Assembly (NCBI GenBank): GCA_001414345.1
Contig: LLCB01000415.1
Coordinates: 1-41,121, forward strand
Origin: Hymenoscyphus infarciens
Taxonomy: Eukaryota; Ascomycota; Leotiomycetes; Helotiales; Helotiaceae
Direction of reading: 5' to 3'
Length of the DNA stretch: 41,121 nucleotides
The position numbers were made by a program, and so were the translations under genes. Shown here piece after piece: positions 20,719 to 33,599 of the stretch (positions are counted from its first letter, which is position 1; each line of letters begins with the position of its first letter). Below the pieces are notes generated by a model. That model saw only the letters and a list, made by a program, of their open reading frames with translations. It made no database searches and was not told where the DNA came from.

Positions 20719-22130
20719 TTTTTTTGCTTTTTTTATATTTATACTTAACTAGTATTTCTAGCCGCTAGTAAAGGCGGCTTTTTAAACGTACTTATTTATA
20801 GAGTTTTTATTTAAAGAAGCTTATATACTCTTTAGAGTGTCTATTACTAAGCTTTATATCTATTAAATATTCTAGGCTTCTTAGTAATAGCTTAGTATCT
20901 TCTCTATTCTCTCTATTCTCTTTCTTCTATTTTATTACTATTTTTAGAATAGTTGTTTTTATAAATAACTAGCTTAGTATATTATAATAGCTCTCTTAAG
21001 AGCTTAGTTAACTCCTCTCTATATAGGAATAATAATAATCGTCCTCTAATAGACTATCTTATATAAGACTTTTCTTTAAAATAACTCTAACCTAGGTTAT
21101 CTAGTTCTATTCTCTATCTTCTCTACTTTAAAGTTCTATATCTTCTAAGAGCTATTAAGTATATTTTAAATATCTATATATAATAATTATAAATAGTAGA
21201 GAATCTATTCTCTAGTTATAAAGACCTCTCTAGTTTTATACTTCTATTTATACTATCTAAGCTACTTCTAAATAGTCTATTACTATTACTAAGAGTTTTT
21301 TACTTCTTTTAGTAATTCTCTTAACTTAAATATAGTCTATACTAACTATATAGAATAACTACTATAGTTATTATCTCTAATCTCGGATTAGTATTATAAT
21401 AGTACGAAATATATATAATTAAGAAAGAGATATATAGAAGTATATTTAATAGAATAAAGTATATAAAAACTAGGCTCTAATATAGAAGAAAAGACTAAAC
21501 TAGGTCTTTTCTAACTATAGAAGAGTAAGTAGCTATATATAAGAGATTAGATAGTACTAAAAGATCTAAAACCTAAAGTCTAAAATTTTTCTAAAGTAGA
21601 TAATAAAATAATAATAGCTGAAACCTTAAATATATAGTAAGTAAACTCGGCTATTTAAGATAGCTAGCTATTATAAGTATATAACTTTTATCTTCTTAAA
21701 GTTATATATAATTCTATAGTATATAGAGAGTAGAAGTCTTCTAGTATTAGTAAGTATATAGTATTAACTTTAGAGCTTTCTTAATTAGTTTATTTCAATA
21801 GTTTATAAATACTACTACTAAGTAAATAAGCTATATAAGTCTTTTTTATTAATAGCTAATATATTATTATATTTAATAGATCTTCTTTATTAAAAATTAA
21901 GACTAGGAAACTTAAATAGTTATAAAAGAAGTATTACTACGTTACTTTTTAACTTAAACTTAACTCTATAGATAGTTCTAGAGCTAGAATAGAACTACTA
22001 GAGATTCGTAGAATATATTATATATAGATATTAAGTCTTTATATCTCTAGTAATATAAGACTATTTCTAAATACTAAGAGTACTAAATATTTCTTAAAAG
22101 AGAATATATAATAGCTCTTTCTATTTATTA
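20719..22130 (-). mobile_element. Left copy of a poly-A-ended, LINE-like element (RIP-decayed)
   Basis: Begins on the + strand with an interrupted poly-T (20719-20734), so its 3' end points left. The following sequence is collinear, in reverse complement, with 33600-34886. Anchors include GCTTAGTTAACTCCTCTCTA at ~21,002 versus ~34,590, GTAATTCTCTTAACTTAAAT at ~21,310 versus ~34,130, and AGAAGTCTTCTAGTATTAG at ~21,740 versus ~33,990. It is interrupted by the solo LTR at 21395-21675. No reading frame survives. The poly-A end suggests a non-LTR retrotransposon; the 5' limit is unknown and homology may run further. Confidence 0.6.
21395..21675 (+). mobile_element. Solo LTR, copy 1 (TSD AGTAT)
   Basis: 281 bp beginning TATAATAGTACG and ending GCTAGCTATTATA (probably TG…CA before RIP). 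It is flanked by the direct 5-bp repeat AGTAT at 21390-21394 and 21676-21680. The right LINE-like copy lacks this insert at the equivalent place, so the empty site is visible within the window. A related sequence in the opposite orientation is at 32599-32903. Confidence 0.8.
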
Positions 22131-25100
22131 ATCTCTATAGTCTCTTAAAGTATTTAAAATTATAAAGCTAGCGTATATATTATCTACTTCTCTTAGAAAA
22201 AGCTTTAGTACTATTCTCTAAATCTACTTTTTATCTCTACTTAGTCTACTTATTAGGTTTCAAACTTTTATTAGAGTGTTCTAAATACTTCGCTTACTTT
22301 TATAGAGATAAAAAGAGCTTGAATAGAAATAAAGCTATTACTAAATTATAAGAAATTTAATTATAATTATTATAATACTACTATTATAGAATTTATATAT
22401 ACGAGTAGTATTTTTATATATAAATAAGGTTTTTAAGTATTAACTAATAAGACTTAATATAAGAGATAATAATAAATAGTTCTTAGATTTATTATATTCT
22501 AGTATCTTCTCGAGTATTTAATATTCTAATAGAATATAAGAACTTAGTAGCTATATAAAACCGTACTTTTATTAGAATATTCTCTCTCTTATTAAGAATT
22601 TTTAAGTTAAGTATAATATTAAATATCTTAGCTATTTTAATTTAACTTTAATCTAGAAGTAATAAAATTTAAAGATATAGCTTTCTAAGTTCTTAAAGAC
22701 TAACTTAGAACTTTATTATAACTAGTAAGATTATATTAATTATCTTTATAATAGTAAAAGTCGATAGTAGAGTAATATATCTCTTTAGTTATTCTTATAC
22801 TCTATGTAATTTAGTAGAATATAGTTCTAATCTTATATTTCTAGCTCTAATATAACTAAATATTTAGATTATTATCTTATTCTTTAAACTCTACTAAAGT
22901 ATATAATAATAGAGAAATTCAATAATAATTTACTTATAATCTTCTATTTAAAAAGCTCTACTAAAAAAATAATTATTTTAGTATAAGTTAGCTTATAATA
23001 TAAGTATATAAGCTAAGTTTCCTCTATCTACTTCTATTATTCTACTACTACTTTTATACTCTTTTATCTTTCTTTTTAATTAATATACCTTCTCTAGAAT
23101 AGTATAAGGCTAATACTACTCCTAGTACTAAAAAGTCTACTAAAAAGATCGCCTCTTAAGTACGCTTTATAGACGTGTTTCTTAATAATAAGTATAATCT
23201 TAAGCTTCTTAAGAAGGAAGTTAACCTCGTATATATAGATAATACTAATAGTAAGAATAGTAAAGAGATAGAGAATATTAAAAGAATAATTTAGTATTAT
23301 TACTTATACTAAATATTATATATATATAAGAGCTTTCTAGAAGTACGCTATATATACTAACTTCTATATATATATATATAAGTATTTAAAGAACCGCTTA
23401 TAGATAAGATAGATTAATTATATAAGAATATATTAGTCGTAGTAAATATTCCTAAGTTTATACTATTATATTATAATACTTCTCTATATCTATCTTTCTT
23501 ACTTTTATCTTTGAATTATATAAAACCGATCGAGTTTTTTAGTCTCTTTTTTACTACTAGGATCCTTTTTATAATATATAATAATATAAATATATATATA
23601 GTAGTATCTATACTAAGTCGCTCTAGCGTATATCTCTAGAAAAATATATTAGTTTTAGAGCTTAAAGTCTTCTTTATAATTATAATATACTTTAGTATAA
23701 AGAATATATACGAAGAGCTAGAACTTTAGAGAAAAGAGAGTAAAAGCTTCTATCTACTACTTTAATTTATATAAAAGCATAGATATAAAAAGCTTAAGTC
23801 TTATCTTTATATATTCTATTCTTTTACTAATATTCTAAAAGAGAATTAGTATATAAAGCTATAACTACTTTTTAAGCGCTTATAGACTATATTTAAGAGA
23901 TATATCTACTTACTATAAAATATATCTATTAATAAGATAAGTATAGAGTTTAAAAGAAGATCTAAGTATATATTAAAGTATAAGTATAAACCGATTCTAA
24001 AGAGAGATAAAAACTAGCTTTTATGTTTTATAAGATATATATATAACTTTCTCTTTTATTCTTATACTTATAAAACTATAGAATTAGTTTAAAAGAATAG
24101 TCTTATATCTACTAGTAATATATAAAATTTTCTAATTTTACTTCTTCTAGTTCGTCTATTTCTATATAACTCTAGCTAATATTCTATTTATAAGTTTAAT
24201 AGTATATTAGCTTATAAAGTCTCTTTCTTACTAATTCTACTAAATTATAATATATACTAGTAAGAAGTATAATTAATAAAAGTAATAGTATCTACGCTAA
24301 TCTAGTACTATAGTAAATAAGATTATCTACGAGTCTTTTATCTATTAATTATCGATTTTACTACTACTATTCTTAAAAGTCTAAAAGTTATATAAACTAA
24401 GACCTTAATATACTATAAACTTCTACTAAAATCTACTAACTCTACGATTTATTAACGATTATAATAAATAGAAGAAAGAGTAAATATTATAGATTAATTA
24501 TATAGAAACTATAAAATCTAGTAAACTTAGTAGAAGACATAGTAGTCTTTATTTTATTAGCTTATAAATATTACTATAGTAAACTTTTCTTTACTTTAGC
24601 TTTAAAATAGAAGTAAGTATATCTAATTAGATAAGAGCTATATACTAATATTTAATAGATTCTACTCTATAATCCTTATATAAAATCTTCTAATTATCGC
24701 TTATATACTCTCTACTTAAAGATTTATAGTCTATATACTAATTTATTTATTTTAATAAAAGAGATAATATTATAAAAGCTTAAAAGTAATACTCTACTTA
24801 TCTCTATACTTAGTATATAGCTTCTATTAAAAGATTATATTATTAGTATAAGATATAAAGAGATAAACTTTTAAGTAAATTACTTTTAAGAGAAGTACGT
24901 CTATCTTATCTACGTTAAACTAAGAGCTAGTATAAGTAGTATAATATATCTATTTATAATAGTAATTAGCTATATTAGAAAGAATTCTATAAAAGAGAAA
25001 TTATTAAGAATATAAGAGAGTAAGAGAGAGTAAATAAAGAGGTAGAAAGAGATATATCTCTATTATATAGAGAGTAAGTATAAATAGCTTTAATTTGGAT

Positions 25101-25468
25101 TTTAATATCTTAGTACTCTTAAACTAGTTTAGTAGTATTATAGTTTAAAGCTATCTAGATTTTAGTCTAAAACTACTCTAAATAAGAGTAGTTTTAAACT
25201 AGACTACTAAACACGTTTATATATAGAGTAAAAGAATAACTAAAGAAATAAGATTCGCTTAGATATTAAATAATACTTTTAATAGTAGATAATCTATTAT
25301 CTCTTATAATAGTTTAAATATATAATTTCTAAAGTAAAGTAAAAATAAAAAAAAAAGAGAGTTTAGACTTTAAAATCTTATATAGTTCTAAGAAGACTAT
25401 AAAACTATAAAATAAAGAAATAAAAGTCTTTTTATAAGTAATAAGTCTTTTTTTTAAAGAGTTACTTA
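22131..25468. other. RIP-decayed repeat DNA, unclassified
   Basis: About 3.3 kb of extremely AT-rich sequence without an open frame. It may be the rest of the left LINE-like element plus other insertions. A near-perfect 16-bp-arm palindrome (AGTCTAAAACTACTCT against AGAGTAGTTTTAAACT, 5-base loop) lies at 25163-25200. No terminal repeats or target duplications found by eye. Confidence 0.4.
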
Positions 25469-25473
25469 GAAAC

Positions 25474-25656
25474 TATTATTATATTAGATATTCACTCTTG
25501 TAATAGCTACCCGATTAGGGTTAGCTTACTCTTAGAGTACTTATACTCTCTTCTACGTATAGTAGATAGTTCTCTTCTTATAGTAATTAATACCTAATTC
25601 TCTACTCTATACTTTTAAATGTCTATAATACTTCTCTTAACCTTATATCTATAATA
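25474..25656 (+). repeat. 5' LTR of the Copia element
   Basis: 183 bp, starting TATTATTATATTAG (ancestrally TG…) and ending CTATAATA (ancestrally …CA). It is collinear with the right LTR, with transitions dominating the differences. Confidence 0.88.
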
Positions 25657-25670
25657 GGTTATAAGCCTAG
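25657..25670 (+). other. Primer-binding site of the Copia element, half-tRNA-iMet type
   Basis: GGTTATAAGCCTAG directly after the LTR. Undoing G-to-A and C-to-T changes gives a match to the complement of the initiator Met tRNA anticodon arm (GGGCUCAUAACC). The first nine bases equal those of the TRIM site apart from one G-to-A. Confidence 0.6.
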
Positions 25671-26619
25671 TAGCTATTATACTATTAGTATTTAATAGTA
25701 TTACTTAAATCGTAATAGTAGAAGTTAATTTACTTATTATCTTATTACTACTAACGATATATATATATATAAACTTAGGTTAAGAGATGTCGATACTAGA
25801 AAACATATAAGTACTAACTATACCTTAATACGTACCGAGTCTAAATAATCTATTTAGTAAATCGATAAAAGTACGACGATCGATCTCTTTAACGACCTTC
25901 GACTTATAAAAGTAAGAGGCATTCTAAGCTATACCTAAATTATCTTTTAATAATTTACTCTCTTTAGTATTAACTATACGAAAAGGTAAGAGTAAAGTAA
26001 ATACTCTTATATAGGTTCTAGAGTAACTTTTACTAATAAAAGGATTACTAATTAAGGAATCGCTCTTAAAGTCTCTTTATAATAATCTAGAAGGTCTTAG
26101 TAATAAATCGAATTTACTATTAAAAGGATTAGAATTAAGAAGTATAGAAAATAATAGCTTAAATAGTAACGGATTAGGAGCTCCTCCGCCGCTACTCTCT
26201 AGATTAATATTCACTAGTACTAACGATATATTAGACCTACTAAATTTAAGCTATTACAGTACTCCTTAGCTTCTGTTAAGATTACGTCTAAAAGGTAAAA
26301 GTAATTACTTATTATAGAAGGAAGAGATAATAAGGCTTATATATTAATATAAATTAAAAGTCTATCTTAAAAGGAATATTTAGTTATTAAAGAAGGTTAA
26401 ATTAATATTTACTATATAAGAAGAGGAAACTATAGATAATATAAAGTTATAGAACCTTTAGAATAAGAGAGAGGCTAGATACTACTCTATAATTATAAAT
26501 AATATTAAAGCTCTTCTTACTGAAGTTATTAAAGGTATTTATACTATAAAGGGTATATAGAATACTCTTGAAAGAAAGTACTCTAGAAAAGAAGAGGTGC
26601 TTGTATATAATATAATTAG

Positions 26620-29600
26620 TAATTATATTAACTATAAATATAAGAGATATAATAATCTTAAGAAGTACGTTAGTTACTTCTTAAATATAAAGTATAAGCT
26701 TAAGGATCTTAAATTAATAGATATTGAGAAGTAGTATACTACTCTTTTTGTTAAAGGATTAATATAGTCCTTTTCTTAATAGTCTATAGCTAAGTAAGTA
26801 GATCTTTAAGATTCTAATCTACTAGACCTTAATTACTTAATTATTAATATTATAGATAAAGCTCGTATTAGAGAAACCACTGAAAGTAAAGCCCTTTTTA
26901 GAGGTATAAAGTCTTAATAATAGTAATAATACTTAAAAGGTAATAATAGTAAAGAGGATAAGAATTGCTCTTATTATACGTCTAATAAGTATAACTCCGA
27001 TTTATGCTTTTCTCTTCTAAAAAATAAGGAAAAGAAGGAAAAGTAAGAGGCCTTTTAAGGTAAGAAGTAGACTAAATAGAACTTGAAAAAGGAAGGTAAA
27101 AAGAGAGGCAATTCTTTAAAGAATAAGAATACTAAGCCTAAGGATATCTCTAATAATAATACTAAGGATATAGAAAGTACTTTTAGATATATAGGCTTAT
27201 ATATAGTATATAGTCTTAAATTAGATACTAACGTAATTATAGTATCTTTACGAAAGTCTAAACCTTAGAGAAAGAGATTTAGAAACGATACTAACGCTGA
27301 CTTATATATTATATACGATCGCTATTGCTTTTAAGAAGACTTCTAAGAAGAGAATTTAGATACTATTGTAATAGTTAGTAGTATAGCCTCTATTTGAGGA
27401 ATCGGTATAGTAGTACTCTAATTACGTACTAGCTAAGATAAGAACGATTATTACTATATTAAATTAAAGAATTGTTTATATATCTTAGAAGGTAGTATAA
27501 ACCTCTTTAGTAGACGTATCTTTATAGATGCCGAGGGTGCTATTGATAAGTATAAATTATAGTTCGCTAAATCTAAGCGTGTCTTCTCTCTTTTAGATAA
27601 CGATTACTATCTTCTAGAGATACTAAATAATTATCTCTTATCTAAAGACTTAAAGATATATTTAAGTAAAAAGTAAGACGTTAAGGTTATTAAATATAAC
27701 CTTGACCTTAATAAGAGACTAACTTCTATAGTTTCTTAAAGTACTAATAATACTATTATTAAAAGCAGTATAAGTACTAATACTAAGACCTTCTTAACTA
27801 ATAAGAAGGCTAGCTTTCTTATTTTAACTAATAAGAAGCTAGGAAATTTTAAGTAAGAGTTAGTATTAACTATAGTCGTAGCTTACCTAGTAGTACTTTA
27901 AAAAGTTAAAATCCCTTTGCTAATAATATAGTATTATTACTTTAGATATCTTAGCCTTAATAACGTATAAAAGACTTTTAAATTAGTAAAAGACATAGAA
28001 TTTAAAGAGTATCTAGAACCTTAAGAAGGTAAAATCGTATATACTCTATATAAGCTTAGAAAGCTAATATAGTATAAGCTAAAAGCTATTAATCTAGAGT
28101 ATAAAAGCTAGGAAGTCCTTAGACGTGTATTTAGTAATATAGTATAAATTAAGCCTCTAATATATAATAGTATAGAGTATACTATAATCTTAACTAACGA
28201 ATATTTAAAGAAGCGATAAGAATACCTCTTAAAGATAAAAGGAGAGGTATAAGAATATCTTTAAGCTTTTAAGTAATTAATATATACCTAATATAGCCGT
28301 CGAATTAAGATATTTAGGCTAGATAGAGGAAAGGAATTTATAGTTAAAGACATCTAAGAGTATACTAAAAACCTTAGAATAAAGCTCGAGATTACTACTC
28401 TAAGATCACCTAAGTAGGACGAGGTTTCTAAGCGCGTAATCTATACTCTTATTAAAAGACTCCGATCTACGGTAATCAACTAAGAGATCCCTAAGTTTCT
28501 CTAGAGAGAAGTACTACTTATACTAATCTAAATATATAACATCACTACTAATAGTATAGTTAATAGTAAGACCTCTTATTAAAAGTTTCTAGACGAATTC
28601 TATCTAGATAAAGATAATATACTAGATATATTAAATCTAAAAGTATTAGAGTATAAGGCTTTTATCTATATCCTAGTATAGGACAGAGTTATAAGTAAAA
28701 AGCTCGTTATACGTACTTAGAAAGGTATATTAGTTAGTTATAAAGGTTTGCGTATTTAGTGAATTTAGATACTAGAATTATAAAGAGTTATAAGATCCTT
28801 AGACGTAAGATTTAATAAAGGAGAGTATATTAGTAGATATAGTCTTTTAGAACCTAGATCTAGAGGTAGTGATCTTAATAATAAAATCCTAGTTTCTATT
28901 ACTTTAGATAAGAGTATAAACTTTAATAATTTTACTCTTAATCTTAATATTAACGAACCTAGCTTAACTGATTTAGATTACGATAAATATAACGAAGTTC
29001 TTAATAAAGTTTCTATTAATAATAAAGTTAATAAACCTATTTAATAACCTTAAAAGATATATTCTACTATTCTACTAAGTAAACGTGTTAATACTTGTTA
29101 GGATTATACTAAGAAGGTTAATCTAAATATTACTATAAATTTAGTAAAGAAGAAGATAACTTTAAAGGAAATCAAGTCTCTTATAAAGCTTGCTACTAGA
29201 TAAGTATATACTACTATTAAATATAAAGGTATTTAAATTTCTAATAATCTATAGACTTTAATCGAAGCCTTAAATAGTAAAAACTCTAAAGAGTAGAGAT
29301 ATACTATAAAGATAGAGATAGAGTCGCTTATATATAAAAAGACCTAGATACTAATTAAGTAAAAGTTAGTACTAGGAGGCTAAAGAGTACTTACTACTAA
29401 ATTCGTTTATTATACTAAAAGAGACGCTAATTTAGTTATCTTAAAGTTTAAGATAAGATAGGTAGTATATAGCTTTAAGTAAGAATATAGAGTTGATTAT
29501 TACTACACTTTTATAAGAGTATATAAGACAAGCTCTTAGAAGATTATTTTAGCTCTTACTATAATATATAATCTTAAAGTCGAATAGATAGATACTATTA

Positions 29601-30870
29601 CCGCCTTTCTAAATAGTAAGATCGATAGAGAAGTTTACTATAATATACCTCTAAGATATACTAAGAATAGTATTATATATAATCCTAAAGAATACGTAGC
29701 TAAATTAAATAAGTCCTTATATAGTCTTAAATAATCTCCTTAGCTATAGTAAAACAAATTACGTAAGGTACTTAAAAAGATAGGATTTAAGCTCTTAGTA
29801 GCTAATTATTATATATACTAAAATAAAGCTATAGAAGTTATTATTTATATATATATAGATAACTTCTTAATAGTAGGTAAAAAGTAGTATATTAATAAAG
29901 TCAAAACCGACCTTTATATAAAGTTTTAAATAGAGGACCTTAGTCTAGCTAGATATTTTCTTAGAGTATATATTTTATATAATAGAGAAAATAAAAAGCT
30001 ATATCTTTATTAAGATGTCTATATCTCGAAGATTCTTAAACGCTTTAGTATAGAAGACTATAATCTAGTTATAACTTCTTTAGACCCTAGACATATAAAC
30101 TTTATAGTACTAAATATAGAATAAGCCTCTTAAGAGAGTATAAAGAAGTACTAATCAATAGTAGGATTAGCTAATTATATAGCTATTCTTACTTAGCCAG
30201 ATATATTATATATAATATTAGTATTATTAAAGTTTTTGATTAATCCTTCGTAGTAGTATATTCGAGCTATAAAACACTTATTATAATATTTCTAAGAAAT
30301 AAAGAATTAGTATATTATATATAAAGGACTAGATCTAAAAGGACTAGAAGTATATACTAATACTAGTTATACGAATTACCTATATACTAGTAAATCGACC
30401 TCTAGATATACCTTCTTTTTAAGAGAAGGTATTATCACTTATTAATCCTAGAAACAATCTCGTACTATACTATACTTAATCGAATTAGAATACTATAGTA
30501 TTACTAAATTAGTAAAGGAGGTTATATAGATACGGTTCTTACTCTTAGAATTAGAGTATAAAAGTAAGAACGCTCTATAAGTTTAAGTAGAAAGTAATTG
30601 CTATAGAGCTATATAAATTATAGAGAATCCCGAATTATATTAACGTATAAAGCACTTTATATATAAGTAACAATTTATATACGAAAGAGTAAAGAAGAGT
30701 ATCGTAGAATTATACTATATACTTATAGATAAGATGCTAGCGGATAGACTAACTAAGATATTAAGGAGTAATAAGTATAAGGAGTTTATAAAGCTATTAT
30801 AGCTTATAAAGTTGCCTATTTAGAAAGGTTAAAAGTTAAGAATAGGTAGAGTTATATAGAATAACCGGTT
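26620..30870 (+). pseudogene. Copia gag-pol remnant
   Basis: One frame can be followed through most of this interval if TAA and TAG are read as former Gln codons: gag with CCHC box, protease region near 27,300 (DRYCF), integrase, RT and RNase H. Visible replacements at key residues all fit G-to-A or C-to-T. They are Cys-to-Tyr and His-to-Tyr in the zinc knuckle, Asp-to-Asn in the RT YxDD box, Glu-to-Lys at the expected third integrase acid, and Asp-to-Asn at the start of the RNase H motif. No intact product can be made. Confidence 0.85.
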
Positions 30871-30897
30871 TAGAGACTAAATCTCGAATAAAGAGTA

Positions 30898-31080
30898 TAT
30901 TATTATATTAGATATTTACTCTTATAATAGCTACCTGATTAAAGTTAGCTTACTCTTAGAGTACTTATACTCCCTCCTACGTATAGTAGATAGTTCTCTC
31001 CTTATAGTAATTAATACCTAATTCTCTACTCTATACTTTTGAATACCTATAACACTTCTCTTAATCTTACACCTATAATA
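30898..31080 (+). repeat. 3' LTR of the Copia element
   Basis: 183 bp, collinear with the 5' LTR, followed directly by the GAAAC duplication. Confidence 0.88.
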
Positions 31081-31085
31081 GAAAC

Positions 31086-32598
31086 TATCTTTATAGTTAC
31101 TAACTACTTAGTCTCTACTTATAACTACTATTAATATAAGAATTTCTACTAAAAGAAAACTACTACTAAGCTTTAAAAGAATCTATTTTAGAACTAGAAA
31201 GATTATAATCTTTATCTATTAAAACCTAGAGTATATTTAGATTATTAGAACTATAACTTTTATATATAGCGCTATTTCGAATATAAACTAAGCTATAAGT
31301 CTTTATATTAATTAATACTAAGAAAGAGAAGAGCGGACTAGTAATTATCTACTTAAGTTTAACAGAGAGCTAATTACTAAGTATTAAAATAGCTCTATAT
31401 TACTTACTTAGAATTATATAAAATATCTAACTTTAGTATAAGATATATTAGCTAAGATATTTAGCTATAGTATTATAATCTAAGACTACTTTTGGTTTAT
31501 TATCTACTACTTGAAATATTAATCTATAAAATAATAAATTTTTACTTCTTAATAAGTATATTTACTAGTAAATTAATAATACTATAAAAGAACTTAGATC
31601 TATTAAATTAGAGAAGAATTTCTTAAAGTTATATACTTTTACTAATAAAGATATATACTTATAAATTAGCTATATTATTATATTTATAGAGAAAATAATA
31701 ATACTAATATTTTATATGATTTTAGCTATAGAATTATATATAATAAGCTCTAGATTTAATACTACTACTTTTATTAAATTAATCTTAGAAAGTATCTTAG
31801 GTTTTAAGATTTTACTTATAATATATACTAATTTAGAAGTCTATTTATAAATATAGAACTAAATTAGATAATACTAAGAAGAAGCGATTACTAATTAATA
31901 TTCTATATTTATAAGTGATATATAAGTTAAGAGAGATTAATAAAACTATATAGATTAATAGTAAAAGCAATTCTATAGATACTTAATTTGAAAAAAATTA
32001 TTATAATCTCTTAGAAAAGTTAATTAATACTAATAAGCTAGATATTAAGTTTATAGAGTAAGTAGAATAGAAGAAGAGATAATAAAACAAAAGATTTCTA
32101 TTAGTTAAGAGTATAGAATAGAGAGCTATAATTAGTTAGACTAGATTAGAGATTTTAATAACTTTTAGATAATAACTTCTATTATCTTAAAGAAGTACTA
32201 GTGTTTATATATTTAAGAGTAAATAGCTACTTAGATTAGTATATATAACTTTCTTACTTAAGATCTATTTAAGTAGATAGTATAGCTAGCTTTACTTAAT
32301 ATATATAAATACTAATATACTCTTTTTATATTATCTTTATAACTACTAAGTTCTACTAATATATATAATTTAGTTATTTTAATATAAATCTTCTATAGAA
32401 AAGCTTTTTATCTTTAGAAAGTCTAAATCTTAAAGCTTTTCTTTAATAATAGTAGAGAGTTTAATTAATAATATAAGCGATTTTAGCTAGATTTGTATAT
32501 AAAATCACTTAAAGCTTAATATTACTAACTTGAACTCTTTCTATATTAAGAACTAAGAATAGTATTTCATAGAGAACGATTATAATAATATTCGAATT
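31086..32598. other. RIP-decayed DNA with a possible gag-like frame
   Basis: Between about 31,330 and 31,620 one + frame has only TAA/TAG stops and reads like a helical gag segment (ERTSNYLLKFNRELITKY). In such AT-rich DNA this is weak evidence. No boundaries or target duplication seen. Confidence 0.3.
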
Positions 32599-32903
32599 TA
32601 TAATAGCCTACTATTCTATATAGCTTAGATTATATAGTATATACTATATATATAAGGTTTTAGTAGTTATTATTTTATATTATCTAATTTAGAAAGATTA
32701 CGTATATCTAGACTTTTAAACGTACTTCGTAGAGTTTAGGCTTTAGTATTAGCTAACGTATATTATTATTCGGTTTCGAACTCTTTTATATATAGCTGTC
32801 TACTCTCCTAGAGTTAGAAAAGACTAGTTTAGCCTTTTCTTCTATATTAGTACCTAGTATTTATATATCTCTTTAATAGTAGTATATATTTCGTATTATT
32901 ATA
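32599..32903 (-). mobile_element. Solo LTR, copy 2 (TSD GAATT)
   Basis: 305 bp. On the minus strand it starts TATAATAATACGAAATATAT and ends GGCTATTATA, matching copy 1 (shared block AATATAGAAGAAAAG then CTAAACTAG). It is flanked by GAATT at 32594-32598 and 32904-32908. It is not part of a paired element within view. Confidence 0.78.
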
Positions 32904-32908
32904 GAATT

Positions 32909-33599
32909 ATTCTACTCTAAAGTTTCTAGATCTTCTATCTAAATAAAAAATATAGTAGTATAGTACTAGAGTATAAGTTTCTATATAATATAACTTTTTA
33001 TATTAAAACTCGCTAAAATACACTATAAATACTCTTCTCTATTCCTCTATATTTAGAGTAAAATTATATTTACTAATTAGAATAATTACTAAACTAAGTA
33101 TTTAACTATAAGTATTCTATATAATAGTTAATAATACTCTACTAGTTTTTATTTCAAGTAAGCTTAAAGTAGACCGAGCGTGAATTCTATAGATTTTATA
33201 AGATTTTATAGATAAAATTAGCTTAAAGACCTAATATTCTACTATAACTAACTTTAACTAGATATAAATTAAGAATAGAGAGCTTAAAACTTAATCCTAA
33301 GAATAGAAAAGATAGATATCTTAATTTTAAATAAGATTTATATATATTATATATTTGTTAAATCGCTGTAGAATATATAGTTATATACGCCGAGTAGTGT
33401 GTTTTAGCTGTTTTTAGTATAAAAAGTCTAAATAAGCCGTATCGTACGGAAACTTATACTCTAGAACTATAGAAGGTTATATATAAGTAAGAAAACTTAT
33501 ATACTAGTACTATATCTATAGTCCGGGAAATAGCCTATTTAGAAGTGTTTATAGGTTTTGAGTTCACTGCTGATAAGAGGGGAAATAGTATCTAGTAAA
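32909..33599. other. RIP-decayed DNA, less mutated patch at 33,350-33,600
   Basis: AT-rich sequence joining solo LTR copy 2 to the recognisable part of the right LINE-like copy. From about 33,350 the G/C content visibly rises, as if this part had seen less RIP. No gene. Confidence 0.35.

Larger units (their letters stand above)
25474..31080 (+). mobile_element. Ty1/Copia LTR retrotransposon, complete in length, RIP-inactivated
   Basis: 5,607 bp with 183-bp LTRs (25474-25656, 30898-31080) and the 5-bp duplication GAAAC at 25469-25473 and 31081-31085. The domain order on the + strand is gag, integrase, reverse transcriptase, RNase H, which is the Copia order. The gag zinc-knuckle spacing is kept at 26966-27007, but the second Cys and the His read Tyr. 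Integrase: RLDRGKEF near 28309-28332, then LEITTLRSPK and the VSKR region near 28,430. RT: AFLNSKI near 29,610; LNKSLYSLK near 29,710; YIDNFLIVGK at 29850-29880 in place of YVDD. RNase H: TSYTNYLYTSKSTSRYTF near 30,360. Most stops are TAA/TAG where Gln is expected. No autonomous function is possible. Confidence 0.92.

Noticed and set aside
25510..25525. Telomere-like TTAGGGTTAG inside the Copia 5' LTR
   Set aside because: Only one and a half units, within an LTR, and changed in the other LTR copy; no array, so chance.
27083..27268. 61-codon Lys/Asn-rich frame as an independent gene
   Set aside because: Lies within the Copia gag-pol remnant just after the zinc knuckle; a chance stop-free piece.
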